Shown here one piece after another: positions 26,919 through 34,756 of a stretch of 40,158 nucleotides of DNA. The DNA lies in assembly GCA_024226335.1 (NCBI GenBank), contig JAAELY010000452.1, positions 1-40,158 on the forward strand. Direction: 5' to 3'. The stretch comes from a bacterium. GTDB taxonomy: Bacteria; Myxococcota_A; UBA9160; SZUA-336. A model generated the notes under the pieces. It was not told the DNA's origin. It saw only the letters and a list, made by a program, of their open reading frames with translations, and searched no databases. Every line of letters begins with the position of its first letter. The first letter of the stretch is position 1. The position numbers were made by a program, and so were the translations under genes.

Positions 26919-26934
26919 TGTGATCCCGATCACA
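26919..26934. promoter_or_regulatory. CRP/FNR-superfamily binding site
   Basis: TGTGATC-CC-GATCACA is a perfect palindrome that contains the CRP half-sites TGTGA-N6-TCACA. Its centre (26926.5) is 41.5 bases upstream of a predicted minus-strand start near 26885 if GATATC (26892-26897) is the -10 box. This is the class II activator position for the small membrane peptide gene. It also lies about 146 bases upstream of the phosphatase gene on the other strand. No CRP-family gene is in the window. Confidence 0.7.
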
Positions 26935-27072
26935 AGGGAATCGGCGTCGTCTGCCGAGGGCGAATGCGTCGCTTGGCGATTCCACCTGTCGTCGTCTGTA
27001 CCTGGAACCCGGGGGCGGGCGCTAGACCAAGTGATTTCAACGGGTTACGCTTATTTTCTCTAGGGGGTCATC

Positions 27073-27915
27073 CTGTCTCAAATACAGCCCGACGAGATTC
27101 AACTCGCTTCGCTGACGGACACCGGGCGGGTACGCTCCGAGAACCAGGATGCTTTCGGCTCTTTTCGCCGGGAGGATGGAGCCCGCCTGATCGTCGTGGC
27201 CGACGGAATGGGCGGACACCGCGGCGGCGCGACGGCTAGCCGGATGTGCATCGAGGCTGCGGGGCGTGTCTTCTGCGAAAGCGGAGCGAAACCCGAGGAG
27301 TGCCTGCGCGAGAGCCTGCTCACGGCGAATTCCGAGCTTCGGCAGGCTTCTGAGCTCGATCCCGAGCTCAGGGGCATGGGGACGACGGCTGTCGCGATCC
27401 TGTTCGAGGCCAATGGCGACGCTTTCATCGCCTGGGTCGGAGACAGTCGCGCCTATCTACTCCGCGGTGGAGAGCTGCGACCGCTCACCGAAGACCACAG
27501 CCTGGTCGCGATGTGGGTGCGCGAGGGCATCCTGACCCCCGAGCAAGCAGAAGAACATCCGCGACGCAACGAACTCATCCGCGCGATCGGAGTCGTAGAT
27601 GAGATCGAAGTCGACATCGTGCAGTACGAGCCGCAGCGGGGAGACCGTCTCGTCCTGTGTTCTGATGGCCTCTGTGGCGCTGTTTCACCCAAAGTGATCC
27701 AGGCGGGCCTCGAGATCGCCGAACCCGAAGAGGCCGCCCGGGTGCTCGTCGCGAGCGCGATCGATGCCGGAGGTTCCGACAACATCACCGTTCAGGTGAT
27801 CGCCGTTCCCGACGCCGGAGGCAACCGAGATGAGGGAAGGAAAATGTTGACGTTCGTATTGCTAGGCATCTTGGTCGTGATCACAGCCTTGGGCGTAATG
27901 TCGTTGATGCGTTAG
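27073..27915 (+). CDS. PP2C-type serine/threonine protein phosphatase with C-terminal membrane anchor
   Basis: The phosphatase sequence begins well before the first GTG at 27196, because DTGRVRSENQDAFG (metal-binding D26) is an obligatory PP2C motif. An in-frame stop at 27061-27063 limits the start to 27064 or later. CTG at 27073 with AGGGGG five bases upstream is the best choice and gives 280 residues. Other motifs are VVADGMGGHRGG (D44, G45), GMGTTAV, WVGDSRAYLLR, LTEDHSLV, LCSDGLCGAV and SDNITVQVI, so the catalytic set is complete. A single membrane helix (LTFVLLGILVVITALGVMSL) closes the protein and places the enzyme on the inner face of the membrane. No kinase gene is adjacent. It precedes the sigma54-controlled kinase-regulator-PspA operon. 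Confidence 0.92.
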   Translation: MSQIQPDEIQLASLTDTGRVRSENQDAFGSFRREDGARLIVVADGMGGHRGGATASRMCIEAAGRVFCESGAKPEECLRESLLTANSELRQASELDPELRGMGTTAVAILFEANGDAFIAWVGDSRAYLLRGGELRPLTEDHSLVAMWVREGILTPEQAEEHPRRNELIRAIGVVDEIEVDIVQYEPQRGDRLVLCSDGLCGAVSPKVIQAGLEIAEPEEAARVLVASAIDAGGSDNITVQVIAVPDAGGNRDEGRKMLTFVLLGILVVITALGVMSLMR

Positions 27916-28257
27916 TTGTTCTCGGCGCGCTTCTTCTTTCCGGGAAACCACTTTTTTCAGACACTTATCCGTTCGAGTTGCCTACTCATCGATGAGGGCC
28001 AGGTCGCCCCCGCATGTCGGCTTGCCGAGTCTCCCTCAGCTTTCGCTGACAGCACACAATTGTCGGAGGAAGCCTGGCCCTCACCGCGCTCGTCAGCGCG
28101 CCCGCCAGCGCTGGATTCAGGATTGGAAGGCACCCCGCCTGAAGACCGCCACCACCGCTCGAGCTGCAGTTCTGTTGCTGCACCTGCCGCGCAGGAACTG
28201 CGCCATTTTCGCTTTTCTCATCCCGTAAGTACCTGAATTTGCTGGGTTTGGATTTCC
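27916..28257. other. Non-coding stretch upstream of the sigma54 promoter
   Basis: No open frame here has gene-like composition or family similarity. The stretch carries a short T-run near 27951-27957 just after the phosphatase gene, without a convincing preceding hairpin. It also carries the 7-base inverted repeat at 28166-28201 described separately. Its length and position suit an upstream regulatory region for the operon starting at 28373. Confidence 0.5.
28166..28201. promoter_or_regulatory. Possible upstream activator site for the sigma54 promoter
   Basis: GCAGTTC (28166-28172) and GAACTGC (28195-28201) form a perfect inverted repeat of 7 bases separated by 22 bases. It ends 57 bases before the -24 element. 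NtrC-type activators bind dyads upstream of their promoters, usually about 80-150 bases from the start site. The spacing between arms is longer than usual, so the assignment is weak. Confidence 0.3.
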
Positions 28258-28272
28258 GGCACGACGATTGCT
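28258..28272 (+). promoter_or_regulatory. Sigma54 (-24/-12) promoter
   Basis: The sequence GGCACG-ACGA-TTGCT matches the sigma54 consensus TGGCACG-N4-TTGCW in every position except the first T. GG (28258-28259) and GC (28270-28271) are separated by exactly ten bases, as the holoenzyme requires. Transcription would start near 28283, giving a leader of about 90 bases before the histidine kinase ATG at 28373. The operon it precedes encodes its own sigma54 activator, so autoregulation is likely. Confidence 0.8.
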
Positions 28273-28372
28273 CTCTTGCGGATGCATGAAGAGCCGTACA
28301 ATTCAGAAGGCCTGCCCGGATGCCACCTGGCCACTGCCGGGAGGGCTTCTGGATTGGTTTGGAGTACATGCG

Positions 28373-29431
28373 ATGTCCCGAGAAGAGGACGGCTCCCGAA
28401 AGAGGGGTTCCCGTTCGAATCGGCGCAGCCGACCGAAGCGGCGCCGCAAGAAGGAATTGACCCCCGAAGAACAGGCGTATCGCGAAGCCCGCGAGCGCGC
28501 CGAGAAGAAGCTGAAATTCGTCCAGCACTTCGTTTCGTACTTCTTCGTATGCATATTCCTGCTCTTCGTCACGGGTCGTTTCGTCGCGACGATGGTGGCC
28601 CTGGGCTGGGGGATCGGACTCGCATCCCATTTCTTCCAGGCGATCATCGCGCCCGATCTGAGGAAACGCTGGGTGCGCTCCGAGGTGGACCGCGCGGTCG
28701 CCAATAGCGTCACGCGAGAGCGGCGCGTACTCGAAGACGAGAAACTGCGCTCGCTCGAAGAACTCTCTGCGTCGATCGCACACGAGATCCGCAATCCAAT
28801 TACCGCGGCCAAGAGTCTCGTGCAGCAGATGGGTGAGGATCCTTCATCGGGTGAGAACGTGGAGTACGCCGACGTTGCACTCGAAGAGCTCGATCGCGTA
28901 GAGCGCTCGATCTCCCACCTTCTGCGCTACGCGCGAGAGGAGGCGATGGCTTCGGAGTCGATTCGCATGAGCGAAGTGATCGACAGCGCACTCGATTCTC
29001 TCGGCGATCGCCTCGAAGCACTCGGAGTGAACATCGAACGCCACCAGGACACCGAAGGTGAGATGGTCGGTGATCCGGAGAAACTGCGCAGGGTATTGAT
29101 CAATCTGGTAGGCAACGCGATCGATGCGTTCGAAGAGGCGGATACGTCTTCACCCGCGCTGCACATCTCGATGGGCGAAAATCTGGCGGGAACCGATGTC
29201 TGGGTGCGCGTGAAGGACAACGGCCCGGGCATCGATGAAGAGACGCAAGCGCGCATATTCACGCCGTTCTTCACTTCGAAGGCGAACGGTACAGGACTCG
29301 GACTGGCGATCACGCGCAAGCTCGTGGACGCACACGGCGGTGAGATCGAGATCGGTTCATCGCCGGGCAATGGAACTGAATTCGTGGTGCAACTTCCCAA
29401 GCACCCCATCGCCGAGGAGATTCGCTCGTGA
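28373..29431 (+). CDS. Membrane-bound sensor histidine kinase (2TM domain)
   Basis: The 352-residue protein starts at the ATG at 28373 with GGAG eight bases upstream. The frame opens at 28268, but that lies inside the sigma54 promoter. Residues 1-45 are strongly basic. Two membrane helices (about 52-70 and 72-92) with almost no external loop form a 2TM-type domain, so the signal is probably sensed within or at the membrane. HisKA carries LSASIAHEIRNPITAAKSL with H137. The HATPase domain has NLVGNAIDAFEEA, DNGPGI and GTGLGLAITRKLVDAHGGEI. The stop overlaps the response regulator start (GTGA), indicating coupled translation and a cognate pair. Confidence 0.93.
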   Translation: MSREEDGSRKRGSRSNRRSRPKRRRKKELTPEEQAYREARERAEKKLKFVQHFVSYFFVCIFLLFVTGRFVATMVALGWGIGLASHFFQAIIAPDLRKRWVRSEVDRAVANSVTRERRVLEDEKLRSLEELSASIAHEIRNPITAAKSLVQQMGEDPSSGENVEYADVALEELDRVERSISHLLRYAREEAMASESIRMSEVIDSALDSLGDRLEALGVNIERHQDTEGEMVGDPEKLRRVLINLVGNAIDAFEEADTSSPALHISMGENLAGTDVWVRVKDNGPGIDEETQARIFTPFFTSKANGTGLGLAITRKLVDAHGGEIEIGSSPGNGTEFVVQLPKHPIAEEIRS

Positions 29432-30828
29432 CGGCGCGCATTTTGATCGTAGAAGACGAGAAGGGCATCCAACTGGCGCTGCGCGGTCTACTGCGACGCG
29501 ATTCCTATGACGTCGATTTGGCCGACACCGGAGAAGAAGCTCTGCGGCGCCTCGAGAATTCTTCTTACGATCTGGTTTTGACCGATCTGGCCCTGGGCCG
29601 CGGCATCACCGGTATGGACGTGCTTCGCGCGGTCAAGCAGGATCGACCCGAGACCGCGGTCGTGATGATCACCGCACACGGCAGCGAAAAGATCGCAGTC
29701 GATGCGATGAAAGAGGGCGCGGAAGACTACGTTCCCAAACCCTTCGACAACGAGGAGATGCGCGTCGTCGTGCGCCGGGCGCTCGAGAAGACTCGTCTGC
29801 AGCGCGAGAACCGCATGTTGCTGGAGCGCGTCGAGCGCGAATACAGTTTCGAGAACCTGATCGGCTCCGGTCCCGCGATGCGGCAGATCTTCGAGACGAT
29901 CCAGAAGGTGGCCGAAACCGATCTGTCGCTGCTGGTTCGCGGCGAGAGCGGCACGGGAAAGGAACTCGTCGCGCAGGCGCTGCACCAGCGCAGCCCGCGT
30001 CGCAATCGGCCCTTCGTCGCGGTGAATTGTGCGGCGATCAATCAGGAACTGGTCGAGAGCGAACTTTTCGGTCACGAGAAGGGCGCCTTCACTGGTGCGG
30101 ATCGCAGTCGCATCGGCAAGTTCCAGGCGGCCGACGGCGGTACGATCTTCCTGGACGAGATCGGCGACATGGCGCCCGAGACCCAGGCGAAGGTACTGCG
30201 CGTCCTGCAGGAGCACTCCTTCGAACCGGTCGGGGGCGATAGTGAGGTGAACGTCGATGTGCGCGTGGTCGCGGCGACCCATCGCGACCTCGAAGCCGAA
30301 GTGAAAGCGGGCAAGTTTCGCGAGGATCTGTACTACCGCTTGAAGGTGGTCGAAGTGACGCTGCCGCCTCTTCGCGAGCGCTTGGAAGACCTGCCGGCGC
30401 TAGTCGAACGCTTCCTGACACAGGTGGCCGAGCGCCTGGGGCGAGAGAAAAGGCAGATGGATTCTGACGCGCTCGCGCACCTGGCTCGCCATGCCTGGGG
30501 CGGAAACGTGCGCGAGCTGCGCAACGTGATCGAGCGCGCCGCGGTGCTTTCGGCTGGAGAACTGATCGGTGTGTCCGATGTCGCACTCGATGCGGAGGTC
30601 AGCGTCGATGGGCCGACTCCGGGGCTCCCGCCTGGCACGAGTTTTCGCGACGCCAAGCGCCAGACCGTCGAAGGTTTCGAACGCGCCTTTCTGATCGGAG
30701 CCTTGCGCGAGAACGACGGGAACGTGTCCCGCACCGCCGAAGCGATCGGCATGGTGCGACAGAGTTTGCAGCAGAAGATTCGAGAACTGGATCTGCGGTC
30801 CGAAGACTGGACCGGGGACTCCAGGTAA
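29428..30828 (+). CDS. NtrC-family sigma54-dependent response regulator
   Basis: The 466-residue protein starts at a GTG overlapping the kinase stop. Its receiver domain (about 4-118) has phospho-acceptor D53 and K104. The AAA+ domain (about 140-370) has Walker A GESGTGKE at 172-179, the sigma54-contact loop GAFTGA at 219-224 and Walker B GTIFLDEIGD. A Fis-type helix-turn-helix lies at the C-terminus (NVSRTAEAIGMVRQSLQQKIREL). All parts of a functional sigma54 activator are present. The preceding consensus -24/-12 promoter and the following PspA-like gene suggest it plays the role of PspF, but with phosphorylation rather than PspA binding as the input. Confidence 0.95.
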   Translation: MTARILIVEDEKGIQLALRGLLRRDSYDVDLADTGEEALRRLENSSYDLVLTDLALGRGITGMDVLRAVKQDRPETAVVMITAHGSEKIAVDAMKEGAEDYVPKPFDNEEMRVVVRRALEKTRLQRENRMLLERVEREYSFENLIGSGPAMRQIFETIQKVAETDLSLLVRGESGTGKELVAQALHQRSPRRNRPFVAVNCAAINQELVESELFGHEKGAFTGADRSRIGKFQAADGGTIFLDEIGDMAPETQAKVLRVLQEHSFEPVGGDSEVNVDVRVVAATHRDLEAEVKAGKFREDLYYRLKVVEVTLPPLRERLEDLPALVERFLTQVAERLGREKRQMDSDALAHLARHAWGGNVRELRNVIERAAVLSAGELIGVSDVALDAEVSVDGPTPGLPPGTSFRDAKRQTVEGFERAFLIGALRENDGNVSRTAEAIGMVRQSLQQKIRELDLRSEDWTGDSR

Positions 30829-30838
30829 GGAGGCAAGA

Positions 30839-31606
30839 ATGACAAGCGATCGACCCAGAGGCCTGTTTGGCAGAGTCCGCGCACTACTCGAGGGTGTGTT
30901 TTCGAATTGGGTGCGCGACCGCGAAGTGGCCAGCCCGCACGCGGTCTACGAAAACGCGATCATCGAGCGCACGCGCCAGTACGCTGATCTGAAGCGCGCG
31001 GTTGCCGGAATCCTGTACATGCGCAACAAGATCGAAGGCGAGATTCGCGAAAGAGGCGCTGAACTATCGAAGCTGCAACAAGACATCGCTCGCGCAGTGA
31101 AGCACGGCGATGACGACGTGGCCCTGGCGCTGATTACGCAGAAGGACGCATTGCAGCAAGAACTGCAGCGGGCCGAGCACGAACTCGACGAAATCTCTTC
31201 CGAATGCGAGGTCGCCAAGGGAAACCTGGTGCAGTTCCGCGACGAGATCCGCAAGCTCGAGCGCGAGAAGGTGCGCGTGCTGGCCGCACTCGCCAATGCG
31301 CGTGCGCGCAAACGCATCCAGGAAGCTTTTGACAATCTGTCCCTCGACGGCGAGATGAAGGCTCTGGAAAGTGTGCGCGAACAGTTGTTGAGACTGAAGG
31401 CGGAGAACCGCATCGACAACGAGATCGGCGACGACGGACTCGAACTGCGGATCCGCGAGATTCGCGAAGAGGCCAAGACCGACGCCGCGCGTCTGGAACT
31501 CGAAGAACTCAAGCGACGCTTGCGCCCCGGTTCCCTCCCGTCCGCGGGCCGCGAAATCACCATTGAAACGGTCGAACCCGCCCAGGCGGCCTTCTCAGGC
31601 GCCTGA
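30839..31606 (+). CDS. PspA/IM30-family membrane-stress protein
   Basis: This 255-residue protein is almost entirely charged coiled coil from about residue 40 to 235, with an amphipathic N-terminal segment (GLFGRVRALLEGVFSNWV, 8-25). Central elements such as YADLKRAVAGILYMRNKIEGEI and ALITQKDALQQELQRAEHEL are the PspA/IM30 (ESCRT-III-like) pattern. AAGGAGG lies six bases before the ATG, and the gene starts ten bases after the regulator stop, so it is the third gene of the operon. Family members assemble on damaged inner membranes. The C-terminal tail ending ITIETVEPAQAAFSGA has no clear domain. It could be a divergent PspA paralogue rather than the housekeeping one. Confidence 0.82.
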   Translation: MTSDRPRGLFGRVRALLEGVFSNWVRDREVASPHAVYENAIIERTRQYADLKRAVAGILYMRNKIEGEIRERGAELSKLQQDIARAVKHGDDDVALALITQKDALQQELQRAEHELDEISSECEVAKGNLVQFRDEIRKLEREKVRVLAALANARARKRIQEAFDNLSLDGEMKALESVREQLLRLKAENRIDNEIGDDGLELRIREIREEAKTDAARLELEELKRRLRPGSLPSAGREITIETVEPAQAAFSGA

Positions 31607-31661
31607 GGCCTTCCCCCGGAAACACACCGACTCTCCCCCTCCCTCGGAGAGCCGATCCAAA

Positions 31662-31693
31662 GGAGCCCCGGCAGCAACGGATGTCGGGGCTCC
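31662..31693. terminator. Hairpin between the PspA operon and tRNA-Leu
   Basis: GGAGCCCCG (31662-31670) and CGGGGCTCC (31685-31693) form a perfect 9-base-pair stem with a 14-base loop, 55 bases after the PspA stop and 28 bases before tRNA-Leu. No T-run follows, so if it terminates the operon it is not a classical intrinsic terminator. A smaller CTCTCC/GGAGAG pairing lies just upstream (about 31631-31651). Confidence 0.45.
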
Positions 31694-31721
31694 GCTGTGT
31701 GAGCTAAGCTCCGCGACCCGA

Positions 31722-31806
31722 GCCGGGGTGGCGGAATTGGTAGACGCAGTGGCCTTAGGAGCCACCGCTGCAAGGCGTGCAGGTTCGAGTCCTGTCCCCG
31801 GCACCA
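31722..31806 (+). tRNA. tRNA-Leu (anticodon UAG)
   Basis: The acceptor arms GCCGGGG and CCCCGGC pair fully, followed by A and an encoded CCA. The D-loop contains TTGGTAGA. The anticodon stem GTGGC/GCCAC encloses loop CTTAGGA, giving anticodon TAG for CUA codons. A long variable arm (CGC...GCG) marks a class II tRNA, and the T-loop reads TTCGAGT. All structural checks for leucine are met. Genes to its right have accessory character, so the tRNA may be an integration point, although no matching 3'-end repeat was found. Confidence 0.97.
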
Positions 31807-32039
31807 GAAGCTCCTGATTTCGCTATGCCCGGGTCCGGGTCGTTCGTTGGCGATGTTCGATGCCACAGCTCACAATGAATTGACGCCGCACTCCGCATTC
31901 GATGGACAGACCCGCTTTGCTATTGCAACGGGCGCGCTCCAAAATGTCGTGAGACGCAACACGGTCGCGAGCTTCGGGGGCAGGTCAGTGCCAGATTTCT
32001 TGCCGGTCGCAATTTGATAACGAACAAGGGGTGTCAGCC

Positions 32040-33395
32040 ATGTCCAAAGGAAAAGAGCTCCTCGCCAGATATGAGAAAGAGGTCGAGGCGATCTGGTGCG
32101 ATATGACGCCGAAGTCCCGGGCGCTGTGCGAACGGGCTGAGGAGTTTACACCCGGCGGCGCGCTCAGATCCCATTCCACCGGCACCTATCTGGCTTATTG
32201 TGACCGGGTCGACGGAAGCCATATGTACGACGTCGATGGCAACAGCTACATCGACCTCATTGTGGGCATGACCAGTATCATCGGGCACAACCATCCGAAA
32301 GTCGCAGAGGCGGTTCAGAAGCAGGTGCCAAAGGGTCTCGTCACCTTCATGCCCGATGAGGGTTGGGACGTGCTGGCAGAAATGATGTGCAGACGCGTCC
32401 CCTCGGTCGAGAAGGTGTGGCCGGCCTTTGGCGGGTCCCAGGCGTTTATGTGGGCCATACGGGCGGCAAGAGCCCATACCGGCAGGGAAAAGATCCTGAA
32501 GATCTGGGGGGGATATCACGGCACCTATGATGATGCCTTTGCTATGCCGCCTAAAGTATTCCCCGGGCTGCCCAAGAATACGCTCGACAATATCCTGATG
32601 ACCAACTGGAACGACAAAGAGGGAACCGAAAAGATCATCCGGGAAAACAAGGATGATCTGGCGGCTGTCATCACCGAGGGATTTCAGACCGGTGGCACCG
32701 TCCCGCCGAAAGACGGTTACCTCGCCTTCCTGAGAGAGCAAACCGACAAACACGGCATTGTTCTCATCTTCGATGAAATTGTGAACTTCTGGCTCGATCA
32801 CGGCGGGACCGGAGCGCTCTACGATGTTAGGCCCGACCTATGCGTCTATGGCAAGGGCATCGGAGGCGGCCTGCCGATGGGTCTCGTGGGTGGCCATAAC
32901 GACATCATGAAACTCTTTAGCCAGAAAGAAGCGTTCAGGATAGCGGCCATCGCTGCTCACCAGGGTGATCCGGTGACTGTTGCCGCTAGTACGGCCTGTC
33001 TCAACATCATGACCGCCGATGAAATTGCGCGCATCAATGCCAATGGCGAACTGCTGGCCGATGGTATTCGGGGAGTTCTCAAGGACGTTGGCATCAGGGG
33101 CCTGGTGATTGGATATGGCAATCATCAGAGCGTTCACCTGACGACCGCCGACGAGGTCACCAATCCGCTCTCCTATTTGATGAATGCCAGTAAGCCAGGG
33201 CTGAAGGAAACCATGGCTCTCTTTCGCCGCTCGCTCATCAACAAGGGCGTCATCACACTCGAGGATCTAATGGCTCTGAGGGTTTCAACGCCGCTAACGA
33301 AGGGTGAGATAGAAACGTCGCTGGCCGCCATGCGTGAGAGCTTTACGGAGATCCATCCCATCCTCAAAGAGGTGGCGCCCGAACTCGTGGCCTAG
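32040..33395 (+). CDS. Class III aminotransferase, glutamate-1-semialdehyde aminomutase-like
   Basis: Starting at the ATG at 32040 (AAGGGG about ten bases upstream), the protein has 451 residues. A GTG nine bases earlier is an alternative start. Fold type I PLP features are present: GGSQAFMWAIRAARAHTGR (about 131-149), GYHGTYDDAF, IFDEIVNF with D245, and the Schiff-base Lys in YGKGIGGGLPMG (K272). The usual NSGTEA of true HemL is replaced by FGGSQA, so this is a paralogous aminotransferase rather than a haem-pathway enzyme. Codon use is less GC-biased than in neighbours (AGA, ATA and AAA are frequent), which suggests acquisition from another lineage. It is the first gene right of tRNA-Leu. 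Confidence 0.88.
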   Translation: MSKGKELLARYEKEVEAIWCDMTPKSRALCERAEEFTPGGALRSHSTGTYLAYCDRVDGSHMYDVDGNSYIDLIVGMTSIIGHNHPKVAEAVQKQVPKGLVTFMPDEGWDVLAEMMCRRVPSVEKVWPAFGGSQAFMWAIRAARAHTGREKILKIWGGYHGTYDDAFAMPPKVFPGLPKNTLDNILMTNWNDKEGTEKIIRENKDDLAAVITEGFQTGGTVPPKDGYLAFLREQTDKHGIVLIFDEIVNFWLDHGGTGALYDVRPDLCVYGKGIGGGLPMGLVGGHNDIMKLFSQKEAFRIAAIAAHQGDPVTVAASTACLNIMTADEIARINANGELLADGIRGVLKDVGIRGLVIGYGNHQSVHLTTADEVTNPLSYLMNASKPGLKETMALFRRSLINKGVITLEDLMALRVSTPLTKGEIETSLAAMRESFTEIHPILKEVAPELVA

Positions 33396-33550
33396 CTGAA
33401 GAAGAGGGGCAACGAGCAGATCTGTGAGGCAGCACGTTCTGTAGTCGTTGGGGCCTGGTCTGGCACTCTTGGTGAAAATGCCGCTGCATCGATTGGGGAG
33501 GTGGTACCATCGCCGTCGATCGATGCGACGTGATGGAGGAGGGCGGACGT

Positions 33551-34756
33551 ATGAAGAACGACGACGCACTGCGAACTCGGGCCCAGAAGGTGATTCCCGG
33601 CGGGATGTATGGACACATGTCGCCCCGCGGGCTGCCGAAGAACTACCCGCTGTTCTTCGCGCGTGCCGACGGCTGCCGGCTCTGGGACGTGGATGACAAC
33701 GAGTACATTGATTTCATGTGCTCCTACGGTCCCATGATCGCGGGCTACGGCAACCCGCGTATCCGCTCAGCGGCCGATGCGCAGCGCCAGGCGCTGGACA
33801 TCGCGAACGGCCCGGCCCCCGTTCTGGTGGACCTCGCCGAGCGTCTGGTGTCGCAGGTGGGGCATGCGGACTGGGCGATCTTCGCAAAGAACGGCAACGA
33901 TGCGACGACGGTTTGCAATATGGTGGCGCGATCCCGGAGCGAGAAGCGCAAGATCCTGGTCGCGGCCGGTGCCTACCACGGTGCTCAACCCTGGGCGAAC
34001 CGCACGTCTCGCGGCACTCCACACGATGAGCACGCGAACTACCCAACCTATAGCTTCAACGACGCGGAGAGCGTGCGGGCAGCTGCCGAGGCATGTGCCG
34101 GTGACCTCGCGGGGATCGTCGTCTCGGCTTTCAAGCACGACGCGGGCCTCCCGCAGGAGCTCGTCGACCCGGCTTTCGCGCGCGAGGTGCGACGCATCTG
34201 CGACGCCGCGGACGCTGCGCTCATTCTCGACGACGTCCGGGCCGGGCTGCGCCTGTCGCTGGACGCGAGCTGGGCCGTGCATGGCGTCAATCCTGACCTT
34301 TCAGCCTGGGGGAAGGCGCTCGCGAACGGCGAGCCGCTCGCCGCGATCCTGGGCAGCGAGGCCTATCGCGACGCGGCGTCCCAGGTTTTCGTGACGGGCT
34401 CGTTCTGGTATCAGGCCGCGCCCTTCGCCGCGGCGCTCGCGACCCTCGACGTGCTCGAGGAACTGGACGCACCGACGCGTCTCGAAAAGCTGGGGCAGGC
34501 GTTCCGGGACGGCCTCGAGGGGCAGGCGCAGCGCCATGGCCACGCGATCTGCCAGACCGGACCGCCGCAGATGCCCACCGTGATGTTCGAGGACGATCCC
34601 AAGTTCAGGAAGGGTCGGGAGTTCTGTGGCCACGCGCTGACTAACGGCGTCTACCTGCACCCCTGGCACAATATGTTTCTCTCGGTCGCGCACACCGAGC
34701 GCGACATCGAGCACGCGCTGGCTGCCACTGAGCGCGCGTTCCAGGCGCTCGGCTGA
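33551..34756 (+). CDS. Second class III aminotransferase, glutamate-1-semialdehyde aminomutase-like
   Basis: The protein has 401 residues from the ATG at 33551, which has GGAGGAGGG seven bases upstream. Earlier GTG and ATG codons at 33530 and 33533 lack such a site. PLP-fold landmarks are VIPGGMYGHMSPRG, WDVDDNEYIDFMCSYGP, KNGNDATTVCNMVARS, AAGAYHG, LDDVRAG with D227, and the Schiff-base Lys in WGKALANGEPLAAILG (K255). It is only distantly similar to the preceding aminotransferase and has a much higher GC content. The two are therefore probably not a recent duplication but two enzymes brought together. The substrate is unknown; amino-acid, amine or keto-acid partners are all possible. Confidence 0.88.
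   Translation: MKNDDALRTRAQKVIPGGMYGHMSPRGLPKNYPLFFARADGCRLWDVDDNEYIDFMCSYGPMIAGYGNPRIRSAADAQRQALDIANGPAPVLVDLAERLVSQVGHADWAIFAKNGNDATTVCNMVARSRSEKRKILVAAGAYHGAQPWANRTSRGTPHDEHANYPTYSFNDAESVRAAAEACAGDLAGIVVSAFKHDAGLPQELVDPAFAREVRRICDAADAALILDDVRAGLRLSLDASWAVHGVNPDLSAWGKALANGEPLAAILGSEAYRDAASQVFVTGSFWYQAAPFAAALATLDVLEELDAPTRLEKLGQAFRDGLEGQAQRHGHAICQTGPPQMPTVMFEDDPKFRKGREFCGHALTNGVYLHPWHNMFLSVAHTERDIEHALAATERAFQALG

Noticed and set aside
28075-28090. Alternative sigma54 promoter (GG-N10-GC near TGGCCCTCACC)
   Set aside because: It fits only the invariant GG and GC. The -12 TTG is missing, and a near-consensus site at 28258 is better placed.
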